From assembly GCF_000016185.1 (NCBI RefSeq), contig NC_011420.2:1-64000 (forward strand): a DNA stretch of 64,000 bases. The letters are read 5' to 3'. Shown here in pieces: positions 44,601-52,022 of the stretch; the stretch's first letter is position 1; the number at the start of each line of letters is the position of its first letter. The notes under the pieces were generated by a model. That model saw nothing but the letters and a program-made list of their open reading frames with translations, did no database searches and was not told the origin of the DNA. This stretch comes from Rhodospirillum centenum SW (GTDB lineage: Bacteria; Pseudomonadota; Alphaproteobacteria; Azospirillales; Azospirillaceae). The position numbers and the translations under genes were made by a program.

Positions 44601-44832
44601 GTCTGACGAGGGGACTCTCCACCGACTCCGTCGCCTCAAGCGCGGTGATCAGCGCTTGGTCGGAAGATTCACTGAAGACGAAGGCCCACGGCAGGCCAAG
44701 AACCTTGGCCGCCTTCTCCGGTCCCGCAGCAGCAGCGAATGGCTCCTGGAGCCAGACCGCAACGTCGCGTGAGTCAAGTTCGGCGAATAGCGACGCCGGT
44801 GCTTCGGCTTGGTGGTGAACTCCGTCGCTCAT
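41647..44832 (-). CDS. STAND-like P-loop NTPase, candidate defence sensor
   Basis: 1,061 residues from ATG 44832; the frame stays open to 45231 but the extra N-terminus runs through the 9-bp repeats. Domains: an unrecognised alpha/beta N-terminal domain (about 20-230; VFLLNGRGGT, KHLVVLGGP), a P-loop ATPase (about 285-560) with YVSAESGAGATTFIRNLA (about 313-330, no Walker A lysine) and Walker B-like PWLIVFDRT (about 381-389), a long TPR-like helical array (about 640-985), and a C-terminal beta domain (RARISQTGDGRHRARVSEMQGVEVTF...ISFGHNGPFLRPL) resembling an OB fold. Directly followed by a TOPRIM gene. Fits a STAND-type sensor/effector; no known system recognised. Confidence 0.75.
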   Translation of the reverse strand: MSDGVHHQAEAPASLFAELDSRDVAVWLQEPFAAAAGPEKAAKVLGLPWAFVFSESSDQALITALEATESVESPLVRRRGIIHIVDTNPSDVPLPPRSLPVFLLNGRGGTRNSGLAALTRRLTMLEELQRRSIKHLVVLGGPTFALPQELTGLWAEGFRSFTTVVSDASDATDKAAAWRAETGARTISLVTTAAGAFVDDLVRRYMEGRDERQILRLRDATETLHRLDVTGLDDPEHPLLGRYELLTEEHLIPLLPDDLRVEDVEGFFKDPRSSWRPFAAGMPWPREPDALNILKRALRKLDREAGESNPLFYVSAESGAGATTFIRNLAWETASEGYPTLLAAAAPFTPSSVEVTSYMSRCMETATKTGIGADTRLYQAPWLIVFDRTALNGHEDDLIHFSRELEKSGRRACIVFVTDSVLPIAIYEGSRFKRLAVLTHQVSKPDAVELGRHLNRYLLKHGTVRSEAEWNNFLQRSIVGPGNGYAAFWIALSFWLRRLFDMEETIQSWLYYQFHEKVTDPVLRHAIIDIAAMSTVHRPLPEVLLPASHDWPTADKLCDIQSGLGALGIVRGIDSTQRYWALIHDLLGRFLLTALFYDRPALEAAGFGEATNPEHLRLLVLKRIARLPGLAHRGLREVAEAFATSIFKIDPSHGHALFAPYWREALVALDEMPRAFRTTSRAFLHHAAISRRRIAKDKSAFDISDDERAELLSRAISDIETALSITGDADGESDMNLLNSLAHAYHDLAEVEVQRRAKQERIQDLQTKARDATRRAYRLSPDNSFVVETYARDLLTGARSDPTATAGNAIEVLGLVYAAMQRGAAEARRFALGRLAEAALDVLLEVAGEFDERSNPQTESDAIIVALKSLAEGVRRFEGMELNDYPATNRIRAAEHLANPILRSNAQAVRLQYLLCCMDRPQDFAQQLEFLESLKGSSSTFTPQMDLELAVLLHQRDRHHEAARKFHELRQRWQREEHFVEVPERLKWLRVRDRDDRRQVRARISQTGDGRHRARVSEMQGVEVTFRPQEFGREKLRPGMVINGYISFGHNGPFLRPLTAN

Positions 44833-45130
44833 GAACGTATTCCGGAGGCTGTGCGAGCGGGCGTATGGTCCGACCGTTGCTCTGGGACAACGCGGTCCGA
44901 GAGGACTGCGAACGGGGCCGTGGCGGCATGCCACTTCCGAGGTGGGGATAGTCCGCTTTTTTCTGGCGCAGTTCAAGATCAGGAATAGGAGCTTGCAAGG
45001 CAGGGTGGTGAAAAAGGGGGGACAACGGGAAGGATAGTTTACTAGATCGAGCGACCGCCGGTCTGACGCTGCTTGCTCTGGGAACACCCCGGCCCTAACC
45101 ACGCCCATGCGGCTCCCGACATCGGCAGAG

Positions 45131-45495
45131 GTTGGGACCAAACCTGCCGTAGTCACCACGGATTTCCCTTCCCCTATGGTCCCAACCGGTCCCAACCTCT
45201 TGATGGGGGTTGGGACCGCTGAAACCAGCATGAATGCTGGCTTTGTCCCAACGGTCCCAACGGGGGGGGGGTGAAAGTGTTCAGGGGGCCGAGAAAAATG
45301 CTATGTTGAGTTGTCTTTTATGGTGTTTATGGCAGCAACAACGGGAAAATCTTTCTGGGCTATGAGGTGTCCAACCCCCCGTTGGGACCAGGGACCGTTG
45401 GGACCAAGCGCCCGCCCTCGCCGGAACTTTTTGCGAACATTTCCGCCGAAACCGGATTGCATCTGATGCCCCGCCGCAGTAAAAGGGTTGGGACC
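45131..45495. repeat. Cluster of GTTGGGACC repeats, possible replication origin
   Basis: The 9-mer GTTGGGACC or its complement GGTCCCAAC occurs at 45131, 45178, 45188, 45209, 45253, 45381, 45397 and 45487 (plus near matches at 45244 and 45366), in both orientations. An A/T-richer stretch lies at about 45290-45350. This resembles iterons with a melting region. It lies in the 695-nt gap between the NTPase start and the RuvC-like gene, which otherwise holds no supported gene. Confidence 0.7.
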
Positions 45496-45527
45496 AAAGC
45501 CGAAGGCCCACGACTCCGTGAGCCTTC

Positions 45528-46070
45528 ATGATGACTACTCTGTTTCCGGTTCCGGCTCTGCCGGGATCTGGGCCGGCTGCTCTGGCGGTCCTGCCCGCCA
45601 CGCTCGTGGTGCTCGCCCTCGATCTCGGATCGACGATGGGCTGGGCGCTACGCTCCGCTGACGGTGCCATCGTCTCCGGCACCGAGGCGTTCCGCCAGGA
45701 TCGCTGGTCGGGCGGTGGCATGCGCTACCTGCGCTTTCGCCGCTGGCTGGGTGAGGTCGCCACCATGACCGGCGGCCTTGGCCTCGTCGTCTATGAGGAG
45801 GTCCGCCGCCACGTTGGCACCGATGCCGCCCACGTCTACGGCGGCTTCCTCGCCACGCTGACCGCCTGGTGCGAGGACCGGGGTATTGCCTACGAAGGCG
45901 TGCCGGTCGGCACCATCAAGCGCTTCGCCACTGGCAAGGGCAACGCCGGCAAGGACGCGGTGATCGCCGCCGTCCGCGCCCGCGGCTTTCAGCCCGCCGA
46001 TGACAACGAGGCCGACGCCCTGGCGCTGCTGCTCTGGGCCATCCAGCGCCGGGCGGGAGGCGCGCCGTGA
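45528..46070 (+). CDS. RuvC-like Holliday-junction resolvase
   Basis: 180 residues. VVLALDLGSTMGWALRS (first Asp about 31), LVVYEEVRRHVGTDAAHVYGG (Glu about 87) and QPADDNEADALALLLWA (Asp pair about 160) give the RNase H-fold catalytic set of phage RuvC proteins. Start chosen at 45528. It opens the second early gene cluster and overlaps the next ORF by 4 nt. Likely resolves branched phage DNA before packaging. Confidence 0.88.
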   Translation: MMTTLFPVPALPGSGPAALAVLPATLVVLALDLGSTMGWALRSADGAIVSGTEAFRQDRWSGGGMRYLRFRRWLGEVATMTGGLGLVVYEEVRRHVGTDAAHVYGGFLATLTAWCEDRGIAYEGVPVGTIKRFATGKGNAGKDAVIAAVRARGFQPADDNEADALALLLWAIQRRAGGAP

Positions 46071-46378
46071 GCCGTATCCGCCGGCCTGACCGCCGGCCCG
46101 CGGAAACTGCCGAGATCGCCTTCGATGGCCAGCGCTTCACCGTCACCATCGGCTTCTACCCCGATGGTCGCCCCGGCGAGGTGTTCGCCGACGGCGCCCG
46201 CATCGGCTCCGACCTCGACGCCCTGCTCGATGACGCCTGCGTGGCGCTGTCGCTGCTCCTGCAGCACGGCGTCGATCCCCGTCGGCTGGCCGGCAGCATG
46301 GGCCGGCTCGGCGACCAACGGCCGGCCTCGCTGATCGGGGCGGTGGCCGATCTGCTCGCCGGGGAGGTCCGGCCATGA
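46067..46378 (+). CDS. TSCPD-like small protein (ribonucleotide-reductase-tail related)
   Basis: 103 residues. TVTIGFYPDGRPGEVFADGARIGSDLDALLDDACVALSLLLQHGVDPRRLAGSMGR resembles the TSCPD domain at the C-terminus of B12-dependent ribonucleotide reductases, found as stand-alone phage proteins. No catalytic cysteines are seen. It may modulate host reductase; that is speculation. Confidence 0.65.
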   Translation: MSRIRRPDRRPAETAEIAFDGQRFTVTIGFYPDGRPGEVFADGARIGSDLDALLDDACVALSLLLQHGVDPRRLAGSMGRLGDQRPASLIGAVADLLAGEVRP

Positions 46379-46572
46379 GGATGACGCCCAGAGGCTTCGG
46401 CGGCGACCGCACGCCACCGGAAGCCATCAAGCGCGACGGCTGGCAGGCCCAGGGCATCCTGGTGGTCAGCGAGAACGACCAGCGACTGACCTGGCCGGAT
46501 CGCGAACTGGTCCGCCAGCTCGGGCGGAAGCTCTACGGCGACCGGCCGGCGAAGGAGGCCCGCCATGGCTGA
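46375..46572 (+). CDS. Small phage protein
   Basis: 65 residues: GFGGDRTPPEAIKRDGWQAQGILVVSENDQRLTWPDRELVRQLGRKLYG. No recognised domain; conserved-looking in this position of related prophages. Overlaps the previous gene by 4 nt and the next by 8 nt. Confidence 0.6.
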   Translation: MRMTPRGFGGDRTPPEAIKRDGWQAQGILVVSENDQRLTWPDRELVRQLGRKLYGDRPAKEARHG

Positions 46573-47017
46573 TCCCCGCTGGACCCCGCTGATGGTCGAG
46601 GAGCGGCTGACCGAGGCGGCCGACGTGCTGAAGCGCCTGCCCGAGCGGCGCATCGGCGGCTACTTCAACACTTGGCCGCAGATCGTGCCGGAGTTCTGCG
46701 ATCTGGTCGGGCGCGAGCCGCCCCAGCTTCGCCCGCCGCTGCCCACCGCCGCCGCCATCACCCGCATGGAGGAAACCCTTGGCTGGACCATCGGGCTCGA
46801 TCCGGTGGATGCCCGGATCGTCTGGCTGCGGGCCGGCGGCGAACGCTGGAAGGAGGTATGCTGGAAGGTCGGTCTGGCGCGCGCCGCCGCCCATCAGCAT
46901 TGGCTCTACGCGCTCTGCGTCATCGCCTGGCGTCTCAACGGGCGGCGGGTGCCGGGCAAGCGGTCGCGCCAGCAGGTGATCGCGATGGTCCGTGCGGCGT
47001 GCGGCAGCGCAGGGTAG
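46565..47017 (+). CDS. DUF6362-like phage protein
   Basis: 150 residues: WTPLMVEERLTEAADVLKRLPERRIGGYFNTWPQIVPEFCDLVGREPP ... RMEETLGWTIGLDPVDARIVWLRAGGERWKEVCWKVGLARAAAHQHWLYALCVIAWRLNG. The C-terminal half looks like a sigma-4-like HTH (ERWKEVCWKVGLARAAAHQHWLYAL), so it may be a late-gene regulator. Family name is from memory of phage annotations. Confidence 0.65.
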   Translation: MADPRWTPLMVEERLTEAADVLKRLPERRIGGYFNTWPQIVPEFCDLVGREPPQLRPPLPTAAAITRMEETLGWTIGLDPVDARIVWLRAGGERWKEVCWKVGLARAAAHQHWLYALCVIAWRLNGRRVPGKRSRQQVIAMVRAACGSAG

Positions 47018-47406
47018 CGCAATCGACAAGGCAGACACTTTTCGCTGAGACGGAAACGGCGGTTCCGGGGTAGATTTCCATCATGCTCAGGCGAGGTGCG
47101 CGGGGGCGCCCTTCGCCACCGCCGCAGCCGGGATGGATCGTTTCATTGCCGATCCGGCCGCCCGTGGGCAATAAGGTTGCGGCCCCTGGTTCCTTCCTGG
47201 CCTACAACCTATGCTGGCGGCAGAGGTTCGGCATTCCGCCAGTGACGCGGAAAATTCAGGGCATTTCGTTTCGCCGGCCGGGCCGGACCTGCAAAGCCAA
47301 GGGCTTACGGCATCCGGCCCCCGCCGATCGGCGAAACGCCGGATGCCGGGGCGTTTCGTTTTCCGCTGGCGTCCGTGTGCCGCCCGTTTCGCTTTCAGGA
47401 GAGATC
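47018..47406. other. Non-coding gap with structured hairpin
   Basis: No supported gene. GGCATCCGGC (47309-47318) pairs with GCCGGATGCC (47338-47347), with a small palindrome in the loop, followed by a T-rich tract; this may terminate the upstream operon. Two short similar segments (GGGCATTTCGTTT near 47260 and GGGCGTTTCGTTT near 47348) flank it. The real start of the next gene is at 47407. Confidence 0.4.
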
Positions 47407-48792
47407 GTGGAGATCATCAACCTGCCCATCGAGCGGGTGATCCCCTATGCCCGCAACCCGCGGCACAATGCCGAGGCGGTGGCCAAGGTGGCGGCGTCCA
47501 TCGCCGAGTATGGCTGGCGCCAGCCCATCGTGGTGGACCGGGACATGGTGGTGGTCGCCGGCCACACGCGGCTGGAGGCAGCGCGACGGCTGGGGTTGGT
47601 CACGGTCCCCGTGCATGTGGCCACCGACCTGACGCCGGCTCAGGCGCGGGCCTACCGGCTGATGGACAACCGCAGCCACCAGGAAGCGCGCTGGAACGAC
47701 GAGTTGCTGGCGCTCGAACTGAAGGATTTGCGCCTCGACGCGGTGGACCTGGCGCTGACCGGCTTCGACGCCGACGAGATCGACCAGATCCTGGCCGCGC
47801 TGGACGACGCAGCGGACCAGGATGCGGAAGCCGCCGACGCCGCCGATCCTGACGCCGCCCCGGAGCCGCCGTCCGATCCGGTGACACGGGCCGGCGATCT
47901 GTGGCTGCTGGGGCAGCATCGGCTGCTCTGCGGCGACAGCACCGATCCGGCGGCGGTGGCACAGGTGTTGGGCGGGGACAGTGCCGCCCTGTGCTTCACC
48001 AGCCCGCCCTATGGCCAGCAGCGCGATTACACCACCGGCGGCATCGCCCGTTGGGACTCGCTGATGCAGCGCGTGTTCGCCCTTCTGCCGATGGCCCCTG
48101 AGGGGCAGGTGCTGGTCAATCTCGGGCTGATCCACCGCGACGGCGAATGGCTGCCCTACTGGTCGGACTGGCTGGACTGGATGCGGACCCAGGGCTGGCG
48201 CCGCTTCGGGCTGTATGTCTGGGACCAGGGACCGGGGTTGCCCGGCGATTGGGGCGGGCGGCTGGCGCCGAGCTTCGAGTTCGTCTTCCACTTCAACCGG
48301 CAGGGCCGCAAGCCCAACAAGATCGTGCCCTGCAAATATGCCGGTCTCGACACCCACCTGCGGGCCGACGGCCATTCCACCGCCATGCGCAAGGCGGACG
48401 GCACCGTGGGTGCCTGGACCCATGCCGGCCAGCCGACGCAGACCCACCGCATCCCCGACAGCGTGATCCGCATCGGCCGCCACAAGGCGCGCGGCATCGA
48501 GGTGGAGCACCCGGCGGTGTTCCCGGTGGCGCTGCCCGAACTGATCCTGAACGCCTATGCCGATGCGGGCGATGTCGTCTATGAGCCGTTCTCCGGCTCC
48601 GGCACCACCCTGATCGCCGGCGAACGCACCGGCCGGCGGGTTTGCGCCGTCGATTTGGCGCCGGCCTATGTCGACGTGGCGGTGCGCCGCTGGAACGAGC
48701 AGTTCCCCGCCAGCCCGGCCCGGTTGGAAGGCGGCGGCACCTTCGCCGAAACCGCCGCCGCGCGGGGCGTGACCCTGGCCTTCGCCGCCTGA
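47407..48792 (+). CDS. ParB-DNA methyltransferase fusion (first copy)
   Basis: 461 residues from GTG 47407 after TCAGGAGAGA. The N-terminal ParB/Srx domain (LPIERVIPYARNPRHNAEAVAKVAASIAEYGWRQPIVVDRDMVVVAGHTRLEAARRLG, about 1-65) is joined to an amino-methyltransferase (about 160-440) with FTSPPYGQQRDY (catalytic SPPY) and FSGSGTTLIAGERTGRRVCAVDL (AdoMet binding). Circularly permuted beta-class order. Likely modifies adenine or N4-cytosine to protect phage DNA from host restriction. Directly followed by a second such gene. Confidence 0.9.
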   Translation: MEIINLPIERVIPYARNPRHNAEAVAKVAASIAEYGWRQPIVVDRDMVVVAGHTRLEAARRLGLVTVPVHVATDLTPAQARAYRLMDNRSHQEARWNDELLALELKDLRLDAVDLALTGFDADEIDQILAALDDAADQDAEAADAADPDAAPEPPSDPVTRAGDLWLLGQHRLLCGDSTDPAAVAQVLGGDSAALCFTSPPYGQQRDYTTGGIARWDSLMQRVFALLPMAPEGQVLVNLGLIHRDGEWLPYWSDWLDWMRTQGWRRFGLYVWDQGPGLPGDWGGRLAPSFEFVFHFNRQGRKPNKIVPCKYAGLDTHLRADGHSTAMRKADGTVGAWTHAGQPTQTHRIPDSVIRIGRHKARGIEVEHPAVFPVALPELILNAYADAGDVVYEPFSGSGTTLIAGERTGRRVCAVDLAPAYVDVAVRRWNEQFPASPARLEGGGTFAETAAARGVTLAFAA

Positions 48793-48796
48793 TCCC

Positions 48797-50035
48797 ATGC
48801 TGAACGATATCCGGATCGAACGCTGGCCGCTGGACCGGCTGCTGCCCTATGCCGCCAACGCGCGCACCCATTCCGAGGCACAGGTGGCGGAGATCGCGGG
48901 CTCCATCCGCGAGTTCGGCTTCAACAACCCGGTGCTGGTTGATGATCGCGGCGTGCTGATCGCCGGGCACGGACGGCTGCTGGCGGCCCGGCGACTGGGG
49001 CTGGCTGAAGTGCCGGTGATCCGGCTCGGCCACCTGACCGAGACGCAGGCCCGCGCCTTCCGCCTGGCCGACAACCGCATCGCCCTGAACGGTGGCTGGG
49101 ATGATGCGCTGCTGTCGGCCGAACTGGCGCGGCTGGTGGAGGAAGGCACCGCGCTGGACGGGCTCGGCTTCGACGCCGGGGAACTGAACCGGCTGCTGAA
49201 CCTGGACGATCCGGCGCCAGGGCTGGTGGACGAGGACGCCACGCCGGAACCGCCCGCCGAGCCCGTGACCCGGCCGGGGGATCTCTGGATCCTTGGTTCC
49301 CATCGGCTGCTGTGCGGCGATGCCACGGGCGCCAGCGATGTCGAGCGGCTGCTGGCCGGTGCGCGGCCTCACCTGATGGTGACCGATCCGCCCTATGGCG
49401 TGGAGTACGATCCCTCCTGGCGCAACGCGGCGGGGGTGGCGAAGACGAAGCGCACCGGCAAGGTCGCCAACGACGACCGCGCCGACTGGCGCGATGCCTG
49501 GGCGCTGTTTCCCGGCGACGTCGCCTATGTCTGGCACGCTGCCATCCACGCCACCACGGTGGCCGAAAGCCTGATCGCCTGCGGCTTCGACATCCGGGCC
49601 CAGATCGTCTGGTCGAAGAGCCGCTTCGCGCTCGGACGCGGGGATTATCACTGGCAGCATGAGCCGTGCTGGTACGGCGTGCGCAAGGGCGCGAAGAGCC
49701 ACTGGCAGGGTGCCCGCGACCAGTCGACCCTGTGGTCGATCGCCCCGGCCGGCGGCGAGGACGCCGCCACGCCCCACGGCACCCAGAAGCCGGTGGAGGT
49801 GATGCGCCGCCCCATCGTCAACAACAGCGCGCGGGGCGATGTCCTCTATGAACCCTTCTGCGGTTCCGGCACCACCCTGATCGCCGCCGAGACGGTGGGG
49901 CGGGTCTGCTACGCCCTGGAACTGGATCCGACCTATTGCGACGTGATCGTGCGGCGGTGGGAGGGGTTCACGGGCCAAAGGGCAACCCGCGCGGACGGGA
50001 CGCCGTTTTCCGACGGAACGGATGCCGGTGCATGA
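48797..50035 (+). CDS. ParB-DNA methyltransferase fusion (second copy)
   Basis: 412 residues, 4 nt after the first copy. ParB-like part RIERWPLDRLLPYAANARTHSEAQVAEIAGSIREFGFNNPVLVDDRGVLIAGHGRLLAARRLG (about 5-70); methyltransferase part with TDPPYGVEYDPSW (DPPY motif) and FCGSGTTLIAAETVGRVCYALELDPTYCDV. The different catalytic tetrapeptide (DPPY versus SPPY) indicates a different specificity from its neighbour. Likely N6-adenine type. Confidence 0.92.
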   Translation: MLNDIRIERWPLDRLLPYAANARTHSEAQVAEIAGSIREFGFNNPVLVDDRGVLIAGHGRLLAARRLGLAEVPVIRLGHLTETQARAFRLADNRIALNGGWDDALLSAELARLVEEGTALDGLGFDAGELNRLLNLDDPAPGLVDEDATPEPPAEPVTRPGDLWILGSHRLLCGDATGASDVERLLAGARPHLMVTDPPYGVEYDPSWRNAAGVAKTKRTGKVANDDRADWRDAWALFPGDVAYVWHAAIHATTVAESLIACGFDIRAQIVWSKSRFALGRGDYHWQHEPCWYGVRKGAKSHWQGARDQSTLWSIAPAGGEDAATPHGTQKPVEVMRRPIVNNSARGDVLYEPFCGSGTTLIAAETVGRVCYALELDPTYCDVIVRRWEGFTGQRATRADGTPFSDGTDAGA

Positions 50036-51011
50036 CGTGGCTCTATCTGCCACTGGCGCTGCTGGCGGCGGCCCCCTGTTCGGGCTGTCGCTGTGCGCCG
50101 GGGCCGGCGGTCTCGACCTTGGCCTGCACATCGCCGAACCCGGATACCGTGCTGTGGGTTATGTCGAGCGGGACGCCTACGCCGCGGCCGTCCTCGTGGC
50201 GCGGATGGCGGACGCGGCCCTGGATCCGGCACCTGTCTGGGACGACCTTGCCAGCTTCGACGGTCGCCCATGGCGTGGCGCGGTGGACCTCGTGCTTGCG
50301 GGCTATCCGTGCCAGCCGTTCAGCGTCGCCGGACGTCGTCGCGGAACCGACGATCCCCGGCATCTTTGGCCCCATGTCGCGCGCATCATCGACGAGCGCC
50401 GACCGGGATCTGTTTTCCTGGAGAACGTCCCCAATCATCTCAACCTCGGCTATCGCGAGGTCCGGAAGAGCTGGAAGGAATGGGTTTCGTCGTTGCGGAG
50501 GGATTGTTCTCGGCGGCGGAAGTCGGTGCTCCCCATCGACGCGAACGGCTGTTCGTCCTCGCCCGCCGGTTGGCCGACGCCCCGGGCCTGTTCGGGCAAG
50601 CGCTCCAGCGGGGCGAACCGCACCGAATTGCTGCGCCTGTGGTCGACGGCGAAGGCCAGCGACGGCAACCGGCCGGGTGCCGGACGGCGCCGCGAGGCCG
50701 ACCTGACCGGGCGTGCCCGCTGCTGGGCGACCCCGTCGGCGCGCGACTGGCGCAGCGGGCTGGCCGGGCCGGAGACGATGGCGCGCAACAGCCGCCCCTT
50801 GAACGAGCAGGCGGTGAGCGGGCGTTCCCGCCCGGCCCCGGAGACGATAATGGGTGGCGGGAGTGGCTGCGGCGACACCCCGACACTGAACCCGCGGTTC
50901 GTCGAGGCGCTGATGGGCTGGCCTTCCGGGTGGACCGGCTTCGCCTCTGTGGCAACGGCGTGGCCCCCCTGGTTGCGGCTTATGCGTGGCGAACTCTCTC
51001 GGCTCGGCTAG
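50022..51011 (+). pseudogene. Cytosine-5 DNA methyltransferase with two compensating frameshifts
   Basis: The main frame shows motif I (GLSLCAGAGGLDLGLHIA), catalytic motif IV (GYPCQPFSVAGRRRG) and ENV motif (VFLENVPNHLNLG), then near the C-terminus WATPSARDWRSG ... RNSRPLNEQA and LNPRFVEALMGWPSGWTGF, as in phage C5 methylases. Between about 50468 and 50567 the conserved sequence (ELEGMGFVVAEGLFSAAEVGAPHRRERLFVLA, motif VIII) is in the -1 frame. The open frame thus makes a full-length protein with about 33 scrambled residues lacking the PHRRER motif. Probably inactive unless the indels are sequence errors. Confidence 0.75.
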
Positions 51012-51063
51012 GACCGCCGCCCCGGCAGGGCGGCGGCACAGAGGAATTGATGTCCAACTTGTG

Positions 51064-51594
51064 TCAGGGGGCGATCCTGTAGACCCGCCCGCGTTCCTCG
51101 ACCTTCTCCGACGTCACGGTGAGGCCGAGCTTCTTCTTCAGCGCCCCGGCAAAGAACCCGCGCACCGTGTGGGCCTGCCAGCCGGTGGCCGCCGCGATCT
51201 CCGCGATGGTGGTCCCTTCCGGCCGGCGGAGCAGGGCGATCATCTGCGCTTGTTTGCTGTCGGCGCGGCTGCGCTTGGTGCGCGGCGGTTCGGCGGCGAG
51301 CGTCTCCTCGATGGCGGTCACCGCCGCCTCGAGGTCGGCGCCGGGGCGGTCGTCCCCGCCGCTGGCGCCGGCCGGCTCGGGATCGCAGCCGCTGTCGTCG
51401 AAGGCCACGTCGGCCGCGATCCCGGCGGCGCGCAGGGCGTCGGCGATGGTCAGGCCGCGCTCGGCCAGCAGCGCCTCCAGCCGGCTGATCGCCCTGGCCT
51501 TGCTGTTGAAAGTCTTCGGTCCGGTCTCGGTGCCGGACAGGGCGCCATAGGCGGTGGCGAGCTGGGTCAGGGTCAGGTCGGACAAAGTCGTCAT
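51064..51594 (-). CDS. DUF3489 protein
   Basis: 176 residues from ATG 51594 preceded by AAGGAGATCG. The C-terminal KQAQMIALLRRPEGTTIAEIAAATGWQAHTVRGFFAGALKKKLGLTVTSEKVEERGRVYRI is the DUF3489 winged-helix signature. It is usually encoded near phage or recombinase modules. The N-terminal half (LTLTQLATAYGALSG) is variable. Possibly a DNA-binding regulator. Confidence 0.88.
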   Translation of the reverse strand: MTTLSDLTLTQLATAYGALSGTETGPKTFNSKARAISRLEALLAERGLTIADALRAAGIAADVAFDDSGCDPEPAGASGGDDRPGADLEAAVTAIEETLAAEPPRTKRSRADSKQAQMIALLRRPEGTTIAEIAAATGWQAHTVRGFFAGALKKKLGLTVTSEKVEERGRVYRIAP

Positions 51595-51694
51595 AGCGAT
51601 CTCCTTCGGGTGGTCCGGACGATCCGGGCGCGCTTCCACCAGCCCGAGCCCCGCCGGGCGGACCCGGTCGGGGCTGGCCTTGGGGGCATCGCCT

Positions 51695-51916
51695 TCAGTC
51701 GGCGTGTTCGCCCTCGCGGAAGGCGGCGTCGGTGATGCGCTTGAGAAGCTCGGCGTAGGTGGCCAGGGTGCCGACATGGCCCCAGTGGATGTCGTCGGGC
51801 GCGACGTTGAAGTGGTCCGCGCTGAGCGCCGCCAGCCGCGCCAGCATCGTGTCGATCTCGGCCTTGCGGGCCAGGAAGGCGTCCAGGGCCTGGGTGTTGT
51901 CGCGGGGCGTGGGCAT
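51695..51916 (-). CDS. Small acidic phage protein
   Basis: 73 residues from ATG 51916, supported by GGAGG 6-9 nt upstream: LDAFLARKAEIDTMLARLAALSADHFNVAPDDIHWGHVGTLATYAELLKRITDAAF. It precedes the DUF3489 gene by about 100 nt on the same strand. No recognised family. Confidence 0.65.
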   Translation of the reverse strand: MPTPRDNTQALDAFLARKAEIDTMLARLAALSADHFNVAPDDIHWGHVGTLATYAELLKRITDAAFREGEHAD

Positions 51917-52022
51917 CGCATCCTCCATCGTGGTGCGGACAGTCATCGCGCTGTCCGGCACCCGAGCCAAGCGATTACATCGCTGATTTGATTGCTGTTT
52001 CATCCAAGGAAGGACCAGGCCC

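Noticed and set aside
41647-44832. SIR2 or TIR NADase domain at the N-terminus of the large NTPase
   Set aside because: The domain has Rossmann-like strands but I could not see the catalytic His/Asn of SIR2 or the Glu-containing TIR motif, so I leave it unassigned.
44833-45231. 133-residue N-terminal extension of the large NTPase
   Set aside because: It would translate the 9-bp repeat cluster and has no protein-like composition; the ATG at 44832 is preferred.
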